DNA of 64,000 nucleotides from Hyphomicrobium sp. GTDB lineage: Bacteria > Pseudomonadota > Alphaproteobacteria > Rhizobiales > Hyphomicrobiaceae. Where the stretch lies: NCBI GenBank assembly GCA_013141015.1, contig JABFRT010000003.1:1-64000 (forward strand). The letters are read 5' to 3'. Positions within the stretch are counted from its first letter, which is position 1. Each line of letters starts with the position of its first letter. A model generated the notes under the pieces. It worked only from the letters and a program-made list of their open reading frames with translations. It was not told where the DNA came from and made no database searches. This document shows, piece by piece, positions 22,283 to 32,491 of this stretch. The position numbers and the translations under genes were made by a program.

Positions 22283-24739
22283 TTAGCCCGCGAGATGCGC
22301 CTCAATGGCTTTGAGCGCGTCACCGGCCTTCGTGCCATCAGGCCCGCCGGCTTGCGCCATATCCGGCCTGCCGCCGCCACCCTTACCGCCGAGCGCTTCG
22401 GCACCGGCCTTGACCAGATCAACCGCGCTCCAGGATTTGACGAGGTCGTCGGTCACGCCGACAGCGAGACCGGCCTTGCCGTCCTCGGTCACGCCGACAA
22501 CGGCAACGATGCCGGAGCCGACTTGCTTTTTGCCGTCGTCAATGAGCCCGCGCAGATCCTTGGGGTTCAGTCCCTGCACGGTGCGCGCGAACAGCTTGAC
22601 CGCACCAATGGTTTTTATGGCGTCGCCGGATGCTGCCGCACCGCCTCGATATCGCCGGTGCGGCTGCACGTGGGTGCCGCCGCACAGTTCGACCGACCAG
22701 GCTTTGTTGGGGCGGGCAGCATCGGTGCCGCGGCCCATCGCGACGACGCGGACTTCATCACCGTATTTTTCACCAAACAGAGCCATCGCGCCAGACTCGC
22801 GCGCTTCGTCCAGCGCCATCAAGCGCGTGACGACGGGCGTGTTCTCAAGCAGTACCGTGTTGGCCATATCCTCAATGGCGCGGATTTCGTCCGCCGACAT
22901 CGGCTTGGTGTGCGAGAAGTCGAACCGCAGACGATCCGGCGACACGAGCGAACCTTTTTGCGCGACGTGGGTGCCGAGCACCTGGCGCAAGGCTTCGTGC
23001 AGCAAGTGGGTTGCTGAATGGTTGGCGCGCGTGGCTGAGCGCCGCGCGTGATCGACGGCGAGTTCAACCGCGTCGCCGGATTTGAAGCTGCCCGCTTCAA
23101 CTTTGCCGGTGTGGACGAACAGATCGCCGAGCTTCTTTTGGGTCTCCGTCACGCGGAACAGCGCGCCCTTCGGCCCTTTGATGACGCCTGCGTCACCCAT
23201 CTGGCCGCCGCTTTCGCCGTAGAACGGCGTCTGGTTGACGATAATCGCGCCTTCGTCTCCGGCTTTCAGCGCTTTGGTTTCCTTGCCGCCCGAGACGAGT
23301 GCGGCGACGACGCCTTCAGCTGTCTCGGTATCATAGCCGAGGAACTCGGTCGCGCCGGTCTTGTCTTTGATCTCAAACCACACGGTTTCTGTGGCCGCAT
23401 CGCCCGAACCCTTCCATGCGGCGCGTGCCGCGTCTTTTTGCTTCTTCATTGCCGATTGGAACGCGGCGTTATCGACCGTGATGCCGCGTGGACGCAAGGC
23501 GTCTTCCGTCAGATCGAGCGGAAAACCGAACGTGTCGTAGAGCTTAAACGCGACGTCGCCCGGAAACACCGCGCCGGTTTTCAGCGTGCCAGAATTCTCA
23601 GCCAGCAGCTTCAAGCCGTTGTCGAGCGTCTTCTTGAATTTGGTTTCTTCGAGCCGCAGCGTTTCGGTGATCAGAGCGTCGGCGCGGATCAGTTCAGGAT
23701 AGGCTTCGCCCATCTGGCGGGCGAGCGCCGGGAACAGCGTGTGCATCACCGGCTCGCGGGCGCCGAGAATATGGGCGTGACGCATAGCGCGGCGCATGAT
23801 GCGGCGGAGCACGTAACCGCGGCCTTCATTCGACGGCAGGACGCCGTCGGCGATCAGGAAGCTTGAGGCGCGCAAGTGGTCGGCAATAACTTTATGGCTG
23901 GCGGCGTGCTCGCCTTTGGCCTCAACGCCGATGGCCGCAACGGACGCCGCGATCAACGCCTGGAATAGATCGATATCATAGTTGTCGTGCTTGCCTTGCA
24001 GGACGGCCGCGATGCGCTCAAGGCCCATGCCGGTGTCAATCGACGGCTTCGGCAGGTTGACCCGGTCACCCTGTGTCGAAGACGCGCCTCCGGCTTGGGG
24101 TGCGCGCTGCTCATACTGCATGAACACGAGATTCCAGATCTCGATGAAGCGGTCGCCATCGGCGTCTGCTGACCCTGGCGGACCGCCGGCGATTTTGGGG
24201 CCGTGGTCGAAGAAGATTTCCGAGCACGGGCCGCACGGGCCGGTGTCGCCCATCTGCCAGAAGTTGTCGGCTGTTGGAATGCGGATGATCCGGTCATCGC
24301 TAAGGCCGGCGATCTTCTTCCACAGCGCGTGCGCCTGATCGTCGTCGTGATAGACCGTGACAATCAAGCGCTTTTTATCGAGACCGTATTCCTTGGTGAT
24401 CAGGTTCCAGGCCAATTCAATGGCGCGGTCCTTGAAGTAGTCGCCGAACGAGAAGTTGCCGAGCATTTCGAAGAAGGTGTGGTGGCGCGCGGTATAGCCG
24501 ACGTTATCGAGGTCGTTATGTTTGCCACCGGCCCGGACGCACTTTTGCGACGAAGCGGCGCGCGGGATGGCGCGGGTTTCCTGACCGGTGAAGACGTTCT
24601 TGAACTGCACCATGCCGGCGTTGGTGAACATCAGCGTCGGGTCGTTGCGCGGCACCAGCGGCGACGACGCCACAACCTCGTGGCCCTGCTTTTTGAAGTA
24701 GTCGAGGAACGTTGAACGGATATCGCTGACGCCGGCCAT
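22283..24739 (-). CDS. alaS: Alanyl-tRNA synthetase with an apparent internal deletion
   Basis: An 818-residue AlaRS; relatives are about 880. The catalytic domain is complete ([42 protein letters not shown]) and the editing domain begins normally ([22 protein letters not shown], then CGGTHV). Directly after CGGTHV the frame reads [15 protein letters not shown], which is an out-of-frame reading of RTGDI. It then rejoins the family at [16 protein letters not shown]. About 65 residues are missing: the end of the editing domain (GVRRIEA region) and the coiled-coil linker to C-Ala. The C-Ala end ([28 protein letters not shown]) is present. The protein charges tRNA-Ala and must be essential, so the deletion may be an assembly error. 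Confidence 0.93.
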   Translation of the reverse strand: MAGVSDIRSTFLDYFKKQGHEVVASSPLVPRNDPTLMFTNAGMVQFKNVFTGQETRAIPRAASSQKCVRAGGKHNDLDNVGYTARHHTFFEMLGNFSFGDYFKDRAIELAWNLITKEYGLDKKRLIVTVYHDDDQAHALWKKIAGLSDDRIIRIPTADNFWQMGDTGPCGPCSEIFFDHGPKIAGGPPGSADADGDRFIEIWNLVFMQYEQRAPQAGGASSTQGDRVNLPKPSIDTGMGLERIAAVLQGKHDNYDIDLFQALIAASVAAIGVEAKGEHAASHKVIADHLRASSFLIADGVLPSNEGRGYVLRRIMRRAMRHAHILGAREPVMHTLFPALARQMGEAYPELIRADALITETLRLEETKFKKTLDNGLKLLAENSGTLKTGAVFPGDVAFKLYDTFGFPLDLTEDALRPRGITVDNAAFQSAMKKQKDAARAAWKGSGDAATETVWFEIKDKTGATEFLGYDTETAEGVVAALVSGGKETKALKAGDEGAIIVNQTPFYGESGGQMGDAGVIKGPKGALFRVTETQKKLGDLFVHTGKVEAGSFKSGDAVELAVDHARRSATRANHSATHLLHEALRQVLGTHVAQKGSLVSPDRLRFDFSHTKPMSADEIRAIEDMANTVLLENTPVVTRLMALDEARESGAMALFGEKYGDEVRVVAMGRGTDAARPNKAWSVELCGGTHVQPHRRYRGGAAASGDAIKTIGAVKLFARTVQGLNPKDLRGLIDDGKKQVGSGIVAVVGVTEDGKAGLAVGVTDDLVKSWSAVDLVKAGAEALGGKGGGGRPDMAQAGGPDGTKAGDALKAIEAHLAG

Positions 24740-24766
24740 GTTGCGCTATTGAACCTTCTCTAGAAT

Positions 24767-24798
24767 CCCAAGGCCGCCGTTGTAGCGGCGGCCTTGGG
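24767..24798 (-). terminator. Hairpin after recA
   Basis: Long stem CCCAAGGCCGCCG and CGGCGGCCTTGGG around TTGTAG, between recA (83 bp upstream on the minus strand) and alaS. There is little T run on either side. Confidence 0.6.
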
Positions 24799-24880
24799 AA
24801 GTGTCCAGGAATGGGCGGCGGGACCCGCGGGCGGGCGGGAAGCCCCCTAGGGACGCAGGCCCGGTAGACGGTGGCTGGCC

Positions 24881-25987
24881 TCAGGCGCGCTTGCCTTTGG
24901 CGGCTTTCTTGGCGCTCAGATCCTCGTCCGGCAGCACGCCGTCGGCATCAGGTTCTTCACCGTCATCCTCGCCTGATTCCGGGTTGACCAGCATCTTATC
25001 GACGATCAGGCCAGCGTTGGCGCGGATGGCGCGTTCGATGGTATCGGCAATCTTCGGGTTGTCTTTCAGGAATTGCTTGGCATTCTCACGGCCCTGACCA
25101 ATGCGATTGCCGTCATAAGACAGCCACGCGCCCGACTTCTCGACAATGCCGGCTTTGACGCCAAGATCGACGAGTTCGCCGGTCTTCGAGATGCCTTCGC
25201 CATACATGATGTCGAATTCGACCTGCTTGAACGGCGGCGCCACTTTGTTTTTGACGACCTTGACGCGCGTCTGGTTGCCGACCGCCTCTTCCTGCGCCTT
25301 GATCTGGCCGATGCGGCGGATATCGAGACGCACGGAGGCGTAGAACTTCAACGCGTTGCCGCCCGTGGTCGTCTCCGGGTTGCCGAACATCACGCCGATT
25401 TTCATGCGGATCTGGTTGATGAAAATAACCATCGTGCCCGACTTAGAAATCGACGCGGTCAGCTTGCGCAGCGCCTGGCTCATCAAGCGCGCTTGCAGGC
25501 CGGGCAAACTGTCGCCCATGTCGCCTTCGAGTTCGGCTTTCGGCGTGAGCGCCGCGACCGAATCGATCACGAGCACGTCGACCGCGCCCGAGCGCACCAG
25601 CGTGTCGGCGATTTCAAGCGCCTGCTCGCCCGTGTCCGGCTGCGAGATCAAAAGGTCTTCGACCTTGAGGCCGAGTTTGCGGGCATAGACGGGATCGAGC
25701 GCGTGCTCGGCATCGATGAACGCGCAGGTGCCGCCCTTCTTCTGGGCTTCGGCAATAACTTGCAGCGTCAACGTCGTCTTACCCGAGGACTCGGGACCGT
25801 AAATTTCAACCACGCGGCCCTTCGGCAAACCGCCGATGCCAAGCGCGATATCGAGACCCAGCGAGCCTGTTGAAATGGCTTCGACGTCATGCGACTTGTC
25901 GTTGGCGCCGAGCCGCATAATCGACCCCTTGCCAAAGGTCTTATCGATCTGCGCGAGTGCCTGCTCTAGCGCCTGTTTCTTGTTCAT
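24881..25987 (-). CDS. recA: Recombinase A
   Basis: A 368-residue RecA, the strand-exchange ATPase and SOS co-protease. Seen: Walker [11 protein letters not shown], Walker [10 protein letters not shown], the MAW-like [14 protein letters not shown], loop L2 region [31 protein letters not shown], and an acidic C-tail ([17 protein letters not shown]) ending in Lys-rich KKAAKGKRA. The ATG at 25987 follows GGGGGACGT and gives the family start [11 protein letters not shown]; in-frame starts at 26026 and 26035 would add 13-16 residues. The promoter region carries tandem GAGAACAAAT repeats (26082-26115). It is upstream of alaS on the same strand with a hairpin between. Confidence 0.98.
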   Translation of the reverse strand: MNKKQALEQALAQIDKTFGKGSIMRLGANDKSHDVEAISTGSLGLDIALGIGGLPKGRVVEIYGPESSGKTTLTLQVIAEAQKKGGTCAFIDAEHALDPVYARKLGLKVEDLLISQPDTGEQALEIADTLVRSGAVDVLVIDSVAALTPKAELEGDMGDSLPGLQARLMSQALRKLTASISKSGTMVIFINQIRMKIGVMFGNPETTTGGNALKFYASVRLDIRRIGQIKAQEEAVGNQTRVKVVKNKVAPPFKQVEFDIMYGEGISKTGELVDLGVKAGIVEKSGAWLSYDGNRIGQGRENAKQFLKDNPKIADTIERAIRANAGLIVDKMLVNPESGEDDGEEPDADGVLPDEDLSAKKAAKGKRA

Positions 25988-26081
25988 ACGTCCCCCTTCG
26001 TACACTGTGAAATCGGTTCGTTCCATGTCGGCCACCCTAGGCTATGCGTTGCATACCAGCAATTTGGCCTAGATGTACCTT

Positions 26082-26115
26082 ATTTGTTCTCACCCGTCAA
26101 TCACGATTTGTTCTC
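26082..26115 (-). promoter_or_regulatory. Tandem GAGAACAAAT repeats upstream of recA
   Basis: Two exact copies of GAGAACAAAT on the minus strand, 24 bp start to start, 95-128 bp before the recA ATG. The GAAC/GTTC cores recall the alphaproteobacterial LexA box (GTTC-N7-GTTC), but the distance does not fit a single box. It may be two half-sites or another activator site. Confidence 0.4.
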
Positions 26116-26137
26116 AGTTGCCGGCCGTGCGCGAAGG

Positions 26138-26175
26138 GAGCATCCAGGCCGCCCGATGGCGGGGCCCGGATGCTC
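26138..26175 (-). terminator. Hairpin after glpX
   Basis: GAGCATCC and GGATGCTC enclose a second stem built from GGCCGCC and GGCGGGGCC, 16 bp after the glpX stop. It has no clear T run. Confidence 0.55.
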
Positions 26176-26191
26176 GCTATTTCCAGATGGC

Positions 26192-27220
26192 TTAGCCGAT
26201 GAAGCGTGAGCCGATGTTGCGGAAGTTGGTCTTGATGCGGCGAACCGTGCCCGACTTCGAGCGCATCACAACGGTTTCGGTTTCCGCAAAATCGCCGCGG
26301 AAGCGGACGCCGTCGAGCAAGGACCCATCAGTTACGCCGGTTGCCGAAAACACCACGTCGGCGGATGCCATATCCTCAAGCTTGAACTTCTTGTTGATGT
26401 CGGCGATCCCCATCTTCTCGGCGCGGATGCGTTCTTCATCCTTCATCGGCATCAAGCGGCCCTGGATCTGACCGCCGATGCAGCGCAGCGCTGCGGCCGC
26501 AAGCACGCCTTCCGGCGCGCCGCCCGAGCCCATGTAGATATCAATGCCGGTTTCGGCGGAATCGGTTGTCCAGATCACGCCAGCAATGTCACCATCCGGA
26601 ATGAGCTGCACGCCAGCCCCGGTTTCGCGCACGGCCTTGATCAGTTCGGCATGACGCGGGCGGTCGAGGATGCAGGCCATGATTTCGTGGATCGGCACGC
26701 CCTTGGCCTTAGCGAGCGCGTGCAAGTTTTCAGCCGGTGACGCGTCAAGATCGACGATGCCATCGGGATAGCCCGGACCAACGGCGATTTTGTTCATGTA
26801 CATATCGGGGGCATGCAGCAGACCACCGCGTTCGGAGATGGCAAGCACGGCCAGCGCGTTTGGCATGTTCTTGGCGCAAATCGTCGTACCTTCGAGCGGA
26901 TCGACGGCGATATCGACTTCGGGGCCATTGCCGCTGCCGACCTTTTCGCCAATGTACAGCATCGGCGCTTCGTCCATTTCGCCTTCGCCGATCACCACCG
27001 TGCCGTTGATCGAAACGCGGCCAAGTTCGCGGCGCATGGCATCGACCGCGGCTTTATCGGCGGCCTTCTCGTTGCCGCGTCCACGCAGACGCGCTGCCGC
27101 GATGGCCGCGGCCTCTGTGACGCGCGCGACTTCAAGGACGAGCACGCGCTCCAATCCCAGTCCGCCAAGTCCGCTCGATACGCCATTGCTGGGCTGACCG
27201 TTCGATGGTTGTTTGCTCAT
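26192..27220 (-). CDS. glpX: Class II fructose-1,6-bisphosphatase
   Basis: A 342-residue GlpX-type phosphatase that hydrolyses fructose-1,6-bisphosphate (and sedoheptulose-1,7-bisphosphate in some relatives) in gluconeogenesis. Family marks: GEGEMDEAPMLYIGE and DPLEGTTICAKN (metal-binding Asp/Glu), GIDIYMGSGGAPEGVLAAAALRC, and the end VMRSKSGTVRRIKTNF. The N-terminal 20 residues are a Ser/Gly/Asn linker. It lies 50 bp downstream of hom on the same strand, as in related genomes, so cotranscription with hom is likely. Confidence 0.97.
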   Translation of the reverse strand: MSKQPSNGQPSNGVSSGLGGLGLERVLVLEVARVTEAAAIAAARLRGRGNEKAADKAAVDAMRRELGRVSINGTVVIGEGEMDEAPMLYIGEKVGSGNGPEVDIAVDPLEGTTICAKNMPNALAVLAISERGGLLHAPDMYMNKIAVGPGYPDGIVDLDASPAENLHALAKAKGVPIHEIMACILDRPRHAELIKAVRETGAGVQLIPDGDIAGVIWTTDSAETGIDIYMGSGGAPEGVLAAAALRCIGGQIQGRLMPMKDEERIRAEKMGIADINKKFKLEDMASADVVFSATGVTDGSLLDGVRFRGDFAETETVVMRSKSGTVRRIKTNFRNIGSRFIG

Positions 27221-27270
27221 GGTCTCTTTATACCGGCGCCCGAGGCGCGGTCCTCTCTTGCTTCGTTCAA

Positions 27271-28599
27271 CTAGAGTTCTTCGATGCGGATCATTTGCGG
27301 ACGCTCGGTCACCTTGCCATCCTTCTCGATGGTCTCGAGCGCCTTGCGCATGGATTCTTCGGTTGTTTCGTGGGTGATGATGATCACCGTCGCCGGCGAG
27401 TGCTGAGCCGGATGTGCCGCAGCACCCGGCGCTGGCGGCGTGACGTGCCGGTGCTGGACGATGCTTTCCAGCGAAATCTCGCGGTCGCCCATAGCCTTGG
27501 CGATGGAGGCCATGGCGCCGGGCTTATCGTGCAGGGTCAGGCGCACATAGTAGGAGCCGTAATGCTCGTCGAGCTTGGCGCGCTTATGGGCTTTGAGGTT
27601 CGCGCTCGGCGTGACGAACGGCGGCATGATGAAACCAAAGCCGATGTCGATGATGTCGCTTGCAACTGCAGAGGCTGTCGGTTTTGCACCGGCGCCAGCG
27701 CCGACCAGCAGTATGTTGCCGGCAAAGTCCGCATCGATCGCCACCGCATTGGTGACGCCCGAAACTTCAGCGATCGCTGAGTCTTTATAGACGAGCGCAG
27801 GTGACACGCGGGCTTCAATGCCGCTTTCGGTTTCCCGCGCGACGCCGAGCAGCTTGATGCGATAGCCAAGACTGTCGGTCGCCTCGATGTCGGCTTGTGT
27901 GATCGACTGGATACCTTCTATGTGGATCTGATCGAGCGCCACCTTGGTGCCGAACGCGAGGCTGGTCAGGATCGCCAGCTTATGCGCGGTGTCGAACCCG
28001 CCGATGTCAAAGGTCGGATCAGCCTCGGCGTATCCAAGCGCTTGGGCTTCCTTCAAGACGTCGGCAAAGGGCCGCTTTTCATTCTGCATTTGCGTCAGAA
28101 TGAAATTGCAGGTGCCGTTCAAAATGCCGTAAACGCGCTTGATTTTGTTGGCTGAGAGTGCCTCACGCAACGTCTTGATGACTGGGATGGCGCCGGCGAC
28201 GGCGGCTTCAAAATAAAGCGCGACGCCGTTTTTCTCGGCAAGCTGTGCAAGCTCGACGCCGTGGGTTGCCAGCAGCGCCTTGTTGGCCGTGACCACGTGC
28301 TTCTTGGCATTGAGAGCTGCCTCAACGGAGGCTTTGGCAATGCCACCTTCGCCGCCAATAAGCTCAACGAAGATCGCGATTGACGGATCCTTGGCTAAAG
28401 CCACGGCATCGCTGAAGAACACCGCATTAGCGAGCCCTTCGCGCTGTGCTTCCGATTTCGCTTTGGCCGACACCCCGGCAATGCGGATTTCGCGGCCAAG
28501 AATCGACGATATATGCTTGCCGTTCTGATGGATGAGATCGACGAGCCCGCCGCCAACCGTGCCAAGTCCGGCGATACCGAGTGTGAGAGGTTCAGACAT
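27271..28599 (-). CDS. hom: Homoserine dehydrogenase
   Basis: A 442-residue homoserine dehydrogenase (aspartate semialdehyde to homoserine, for Thr and Met). It has the NAD(P) site GIAGLGTVGGGLVDLI, the catalytic core VAGAIPVIKTLREALSANKI, GILNGTCNFILTQM and AEADPTFDIGGFDTAHKLAILTSLAFG with the substrate Lys/Asp residues, and a C-terminal ACT domain (YYVRLTLHDKPGAMASIAKAMGDREIS). The ATG at 28599 gives the family start MSEPLTLGIAGLG; an upstream extension in frame is not conserved-looking. It is 10 bp after the aminotransferase gene, forming an aminotransferase-hom-glpX run. Confidence 0.97.
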   Translation of the reverse strand: MSEPLTLGIAGLGTVGGGLVDLIHQNGKHISSILGREIRIAGVSAKAKSEAQREGLANAVFFSDAVALAKDPSIAIFVELIGGEGGIAKASVEAALNAKKHVVTANKALLATHGVELAQLAEKNGVALYFEAAVAGAIPVIKTLREALSANKIKRVYGILNGTCNFILTQMQNEKRPFADVLKEAQALGYAEADPTFDIGGFDTAHKLAILTSLAFGTKVALDQIHIEGIQSITQADIEATDSLGYRIKLLGVARETESGIEARVSPALVYKDSAIAEVSGVTNAVAIDADFAGNILLVGAGAGAKPTASAVASDIIDIGFGFIMPPFVTPSANLKAHKRAKLDEHYGSYYVRLTLHDKPGAMASIAKAMGDREISLESIVQHRHVTPPAPGAAAHPAQHSPATVIIITHETTEESMRKALETIEKDGKVTERPQMIRIEEL

Positions 28600-28609
28600 G
28601 GGATTATTT

Positions 28610-29849
28610 CTACTTAGCTGCGGATGACGATTGAGGAATAGGCGGAGCCTCGGGTTGAACCGCGGTGCCGGCGTATTCGGTGAAGAACTTTTTAATCGAA
28701 CGGGCGGCTTGACGGATGCGCTGCTCGTTTTCAACCAGCGCCACGCGAATGAAGCCTTCGCCGTGCTCACCAAAACCAACGCCTGGCGAGATTGCGACGT
28801 CTGCCTTTTCGATCAAGAGCTTGGTGAATTCGACCGAACCGAGCGCTTTGAACGGTTCCGGCACCGGCGCCCAGGCGAACATGGTCGCGGGCGGCGAGGG
28901 GATGTGGAATCCGGCCCGGCCGAAGCTATCGACCAGGATATCGCGGCGGTGTTTGTACAGGCTGCGGATTTCCTCAACGCAGTCCTGCGGGCCATTCAGC
29001 GCGGCAGCAGCCGCAACCTGGATCGGCGTGAACGCTCCGTAGTCGAGATAGGATTTGACGCGCGCCAATGCGCCGATCAAGCGCTCGTTGCCAACCGCAA
29101 AGCCCATACGCCAGCCGGGCATATTGTAGGTCTTCGACAGCGACGTGAACTCAACCGCGATGTCCTTGGCGCCGTCCACTTGCAGGATAGAAGGTGGCGG
29201 CACGCCGTCATAGTAGAGTTCAGCGTAAGCGATGTCCGACAGAATAAAGATGCCGAGCTTTTTGGCCTGCGCGACAGCCGCTTTGTAGAATTCGAGATCA
29301 GCGACTATTGCCGTCGGGTTCGACGGAAACGAGATCACCACGGCCAACGGCTTGGGGATCGAGTGTTTGACAGCATGCTCGACGGCGCGGAAATAATCGT
29401 CTCCGCAGCTCGCAGGAATGCTGCGGATGGTGGCACCTGCGATAATGAAGCCGAAAGCGTGGATGGGGTATGTTGGGTTCGGCACCAGGATCACGTCGCC
29501 CGGCGATGAGATCGCCTGCGCCATGTTGGCGAAGCCTTCCTTCGAGCCGAGGGTCGCAACGACTTCGGTCTCGGGGTCAAGCTTTACGCCGAAGCGGCGC
29601 TCATAGTAGGCGGCTTGCGCGCGGCGCAAACCCGGAATGCCTTTCGACGCCGAATAGCGATGCGTGCGCGGCTTGCTGCACCGTCTCGATCAACTTGTCG
29701 ACGATGTGCTTGGGCGTATCGAGATCCGGATTACCCATGCCGAGGTCGATGATGTCGGCGCCGCGGGCACGCGCACCCGCCTTCAGCCGGTTGACCTCGG
29801 CGAACACATACGGCGGCAAGCGCTTGATGCGATGAAAATCTTCGGTCAA
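28610..29849 (-). pseudogene. AlaC/DapL-type class I/II aminotransferase, frameshifted
   Basis: The N-terminal part (from 29849: [40 protein letters not shown]) and the remainder ([20 protein letters not shown] to the end at 28610) are in different frames. The switch is at about 29675-29685, where the minus strand reads CAGCAAGCCG and CAGAAGCCG would keep the frame: one extra base. The rest is intact, with NPTYPIHAFG, SFPSNPTAIVADLEFY and the PLP lysine in EFTSLSKTYNMPGWRMGF. Relatives of about 410 residues transaminate alanine/glutamate or LL-diaminopimelate. Because the neighbours hom and glpX keep the usual order, a sequencing error is as likely as a real lesion. Confidence 0.85.
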
Positions 29850-30266
29850 TTCAATTGTGCTCTCGACGCTCTAATCTGCCTGACGTGGACAACGACGAAC
29901 CTTGAAGCCGCTCGTCGCGGAGTTCGTACCTTAGTCGCAGAACGATTGAAACCGCCCCTCCGCTTCCGCCGACTTCTTTACGCGCCCTACCCGATGCACG
30001 TCCAGTCTTGGCGCGTAAAGTATGGCGCCTCCAGTCTGAGCGCGCCCGGTTCAAGCCTGTCCAGTCTGGCGCGCCAGTCTGGCGCGCGCCGAACGGCCCA
30101 GACAGGCCAACCCAGCGGTCCTGGCCGATCTTTACGCGATTCGGCTTGATATCAGGCGGCGCCGGATGCAGTCTTTGCTGCGGCTAGCAGCGCATTGGCA
30201 GAATGCCGCAAGCACGCCGGGCGCCTTCCGGCGTCTTAAATGGTTATTTTCGAGGCTCACAAAAGA
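29850..30266. other. Divergent intergenic region upstream of phaC
   Basis: Holds the promoters of the aminotransferase operon (minus) and phaC (plus), and a cluster of short direct repeats at 30002-30090. No gene is convincing. Confidence 0.5.
30002..30090. repeat. Short direct repeats built on CCAGTCT
   Basis: CCAGTCT followed by a GCGCG-containing segment occurs at 30002, 30031, 30061 and 30074. The last two units (CCAGTCTGGCGCG) are adjacent and identical over 13 bases. Confidence 0.6.
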
Positions 30267-32075
30267 ATGCAGCAGGACAAACCTGACGCGCCTTCACTCT
30301 TCTCCGCCTATATGATCAACAACCCCGAAGAGTTTGCGGCAAACATCCTCAAAGTTTTCGAGCAGGCCAGCCAGACATTCGCGCAGATCTCCGACCGCGC
30401 CGATTCGCAAGGCGGGCCCTATTCCCAGGCGAGCGAATTCACTGCTGCGACCGATAACGTCACCGCGCTGATGCGCCAGTGGCTGTCAGACCCGGCCCGC
30501 TTAGCCGAAGCGCAAAGCCATTTCTTCAGCCAGTTCGCGTCGCTATGGAATAACGTGCTGATGCGCTCGATGGGCATGCCGATTGCGCCACTGATTGAAT
30601 CAGGCCCAAGCGACAACCGCTTCAAAGACCCGGAGTGGACCAACAATCCGTTTTTCAATTTCTGGAAGCAGGCGTACTTAATCGCCTGCAAGTGGGCTGA
30701 AGACCAGCTAAAGGCAACACCGGGCCTCGACGACCGCGAACGCCACCGCGCCGAGTTCTATCTGCGGCAACTCACCAGCGCATACTCGCCATCGAACTTC
30801 ATGGCCACCAACCCAGAAGTTCTGCGCGAAACGTTCCGCTCCAACGCCCGCAATCTGGTCAATGGCGTGACATTGCTGGCCGAGGACATGAACCGGTCGA
30901 AGGACCTGATGAAAATCAGCCAGACCGATGCGACGGCCTTTGAACTAGGCCGCAACCTGGCGACGACGCCCGGAAAGATCGTTTATCAAAACGATCTGCT
31001 GCAGCTGATTCAATATGCGCCGGCAACGGACAAGGTGCGCGAACGGCCGATCCTGATGGTGCCGCCGTGGATCAACAAGTATTACATTCTGGATCTGACG
31101 GCGCAGAAGAGCTTCGTCAAATACGTGGTCGACCAAGGCTTCACCGTGTTCGTGGTGTCGTGGGTCAATCCGGACGAAACGCTGGCTGACAAAACCTTTG
31201 AAGACTACATTCTCGAAGGCATTCTGGACGCCGCCGAAGCCGTGCGCCGTGAGACCGATCTCAAAGAAATTAATGTGCTCGGCTATTGCGTCGGCGGCAC
31301 GGCGCTGTCGACCGGCCTCGCCTACCTGGCCCAGCGTGGCGAAACGATCTTCAAGTCTTGCACACTGTTGACCACGCAGGTCGATTTCTCACTCGCTGGC
31401 GATTTGCTGCTATTCACCGACGATTCCCAGCTCGACAGCCTCGACGCGCTGATGACCGAGCGCGGCTACCTTGATGGATCGCGCATGGCCAACGTGTTCA
31501 ACATGATGCGGCCACGGGACATGATCTGGCCGTATGTTGTCAACAACTACATGCTCGGCAAGAAGCCGTTCCCGTTCGATTTGCTGTACTGGAACCAAGA
31601 TTCGACGCGTATGGCAGCCGCCAATCACAAGTTCTATTTGCGCGAGTTCTATAACGAAAACCGCTTGGCTAAAGGCGAGATGTCGATTGCCGGAACACGG
31701 CTCGACATCGGCAAGATCACGCTGCCGGTGTTCTGTATCGCAACGCGCGAAGACCACATTGCACCCGCCGCATCGGTCTATCGTGGCTCGCTGATGTTTT
31801 CAGGCCCCGTCGAATTTGTACTCGGCGGATCGGGCCACATCGCGGGCGTGGTCAACCCGCCCGACAAGGTCAAATATCAATACTGGACCAGCGGCAAGCG
31901 GGCGCCCGAACTGGAGGGGTGGCTGAAAACAGCAACCGAGCATCCGGGATCGTGGTGGCCATATTGGGTCAAGTGGCTCGAAGGACAATCCGGCGGATGG
32001 ACTATTCCGAGGACGCCCGGCCAGCGGCTCGGCGTGATCGAGGACTCACCCGGAACGTATGTCACGACACGCTGA
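30267..32075 (+). CDS. phaC: Class I poly(3-hydroxyalkanoate) synthase
   Basis: A 602-residue PhaC that polymerises (R)-3-hydroxyacyl-CoA into PHA at the granule surface. It has the N-terminal helical domain with PWINKYYILDL, the lipase-like box GYCVGG with the catalytic Cys (about residue 341), Asp in ATREDHIAP, and His in GGSGHIAGVVNPP, and the Trp-rich end WWPYWVKWLEGQSGG. The ATG at 30267 follows GAGG at 11 bases; an ATG at 30240 would add nine residues. No phaA, phaB or phasin gene is adjacent, so it is a stand-alone synthase gene. Confidence 0.97.
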   Translation: MQQDKPDAPSLFSAYMINNPEEFAANILKVFEQASQTFAQISDRADSQGGPYSQASEFTAATDNVTALMRQWLSDPARLAEAQSHFFSQFASLWNNVLMRSMGMPIAPLIESGPSDNRFKDPEWTNNPFFNFWKQAYLIACKWAEDQLKATPGLDDRERHRAEFYLRQLTSAYSPSNFMATNPEVLRETFRSNARNLVNGVTLLAEDMNRSKDLMKISQTDATAFELGRNLATTPGKIVYQNDLLQLIQYAPATDKVRERPILMVPPWINKYYILDLTAQKSFVKYVVDQGFTVFVVSWVNPDETLADKTFEDYILEGILDAAEAVRRETDLKEINVLGYCVGGTALSTGLAYLAQRGETIFKSCTLLTTQVDFSLAGDLLLFTDDSQLDSLDALMTERGYLDGSRMANVFNMMRPRDMIWPYVVNNYMLGKKPFPFDLLYWNQDSTRMAAANHKFYLREFYNENRLAKGEMSIAGTRLDIGKITLPVFCIATREDHIAPAASVYRGSLMFSGPVEFVLGGSGHIAGVVNPPDKVKYQYWTSGKRAPELEGWLKTATEHPGSWWPYWVKWLEGQSGGWTIPRTPGQRLGVIEDSPGTYVTTR

Positions 32076-32146
32076 TCACGCGCATTAAAAATGCGCCTTG
32101 CACGGCCGGCACCCTGCTCCTCAGGTGGCCGGCCGTGCTTTTAGAA

Positions 32147-32470
32147 TTACGAAACTTCAAATTCACCTTCAAAGTCCGACGGCCACAACACCGTGAACTC
32201 TTCGCCGTCGAGCGGGCGGAACGCGACGGCGTTGATTTCAAGATCTTCCGACGCTGCATCTTCAACCAGCGGCTCGATCTTTTCCCAAAGCTTGGCGGCA
32301 TTTTTCGCCAGCAGCATGAGGTTGATCACCCCGTCGCCCGGCTCGTGGCCGTCGACTTCCGCGGCCGTTGAACCGTTCAGCGATTCTATAAGCTGATCTT
32401 CGAGCGCGATCACCTTGTCGAGGGTATCGGCGTCGTCCCCCTGGAACTGCAATACGAGCTGATGCTTCAT
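32147..32470 (-). CDS. Small acidic protein (hypothetical)
   Basis: A 107-residue soluble protein, very acidic, starting MKHQLVLQFQGDDADTLDKV with GGAG before the ATG. Sequence blocks VIALEDQLIESL, VDGHEPGDGVINLMLLAKNA and AAKLWEKIEPLV suggest an alpha/beta ferredoxin-like fold. I do not know the family. It is 21 bp from the downstream end of nothing coding on its 3' side and shares its strand with metY, which ends where this gene begins, 21 bp upstream, so it is likely the second gene of a metY operon. Confidence 0.75.
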   Translation of the reverse strand: MKHQLVLQFQGDDADTLDKVIALEDQLIESLNGSTAAEVDGHEPGDGVINLMLLAKNAAKLWEKIEPLVEDAASEDLEINAVAFRPLDGEEFTVLWPSDFEGEFEVS

Positions 32471-32491
32471 TCGGTGTCTCCAATAGGGATT

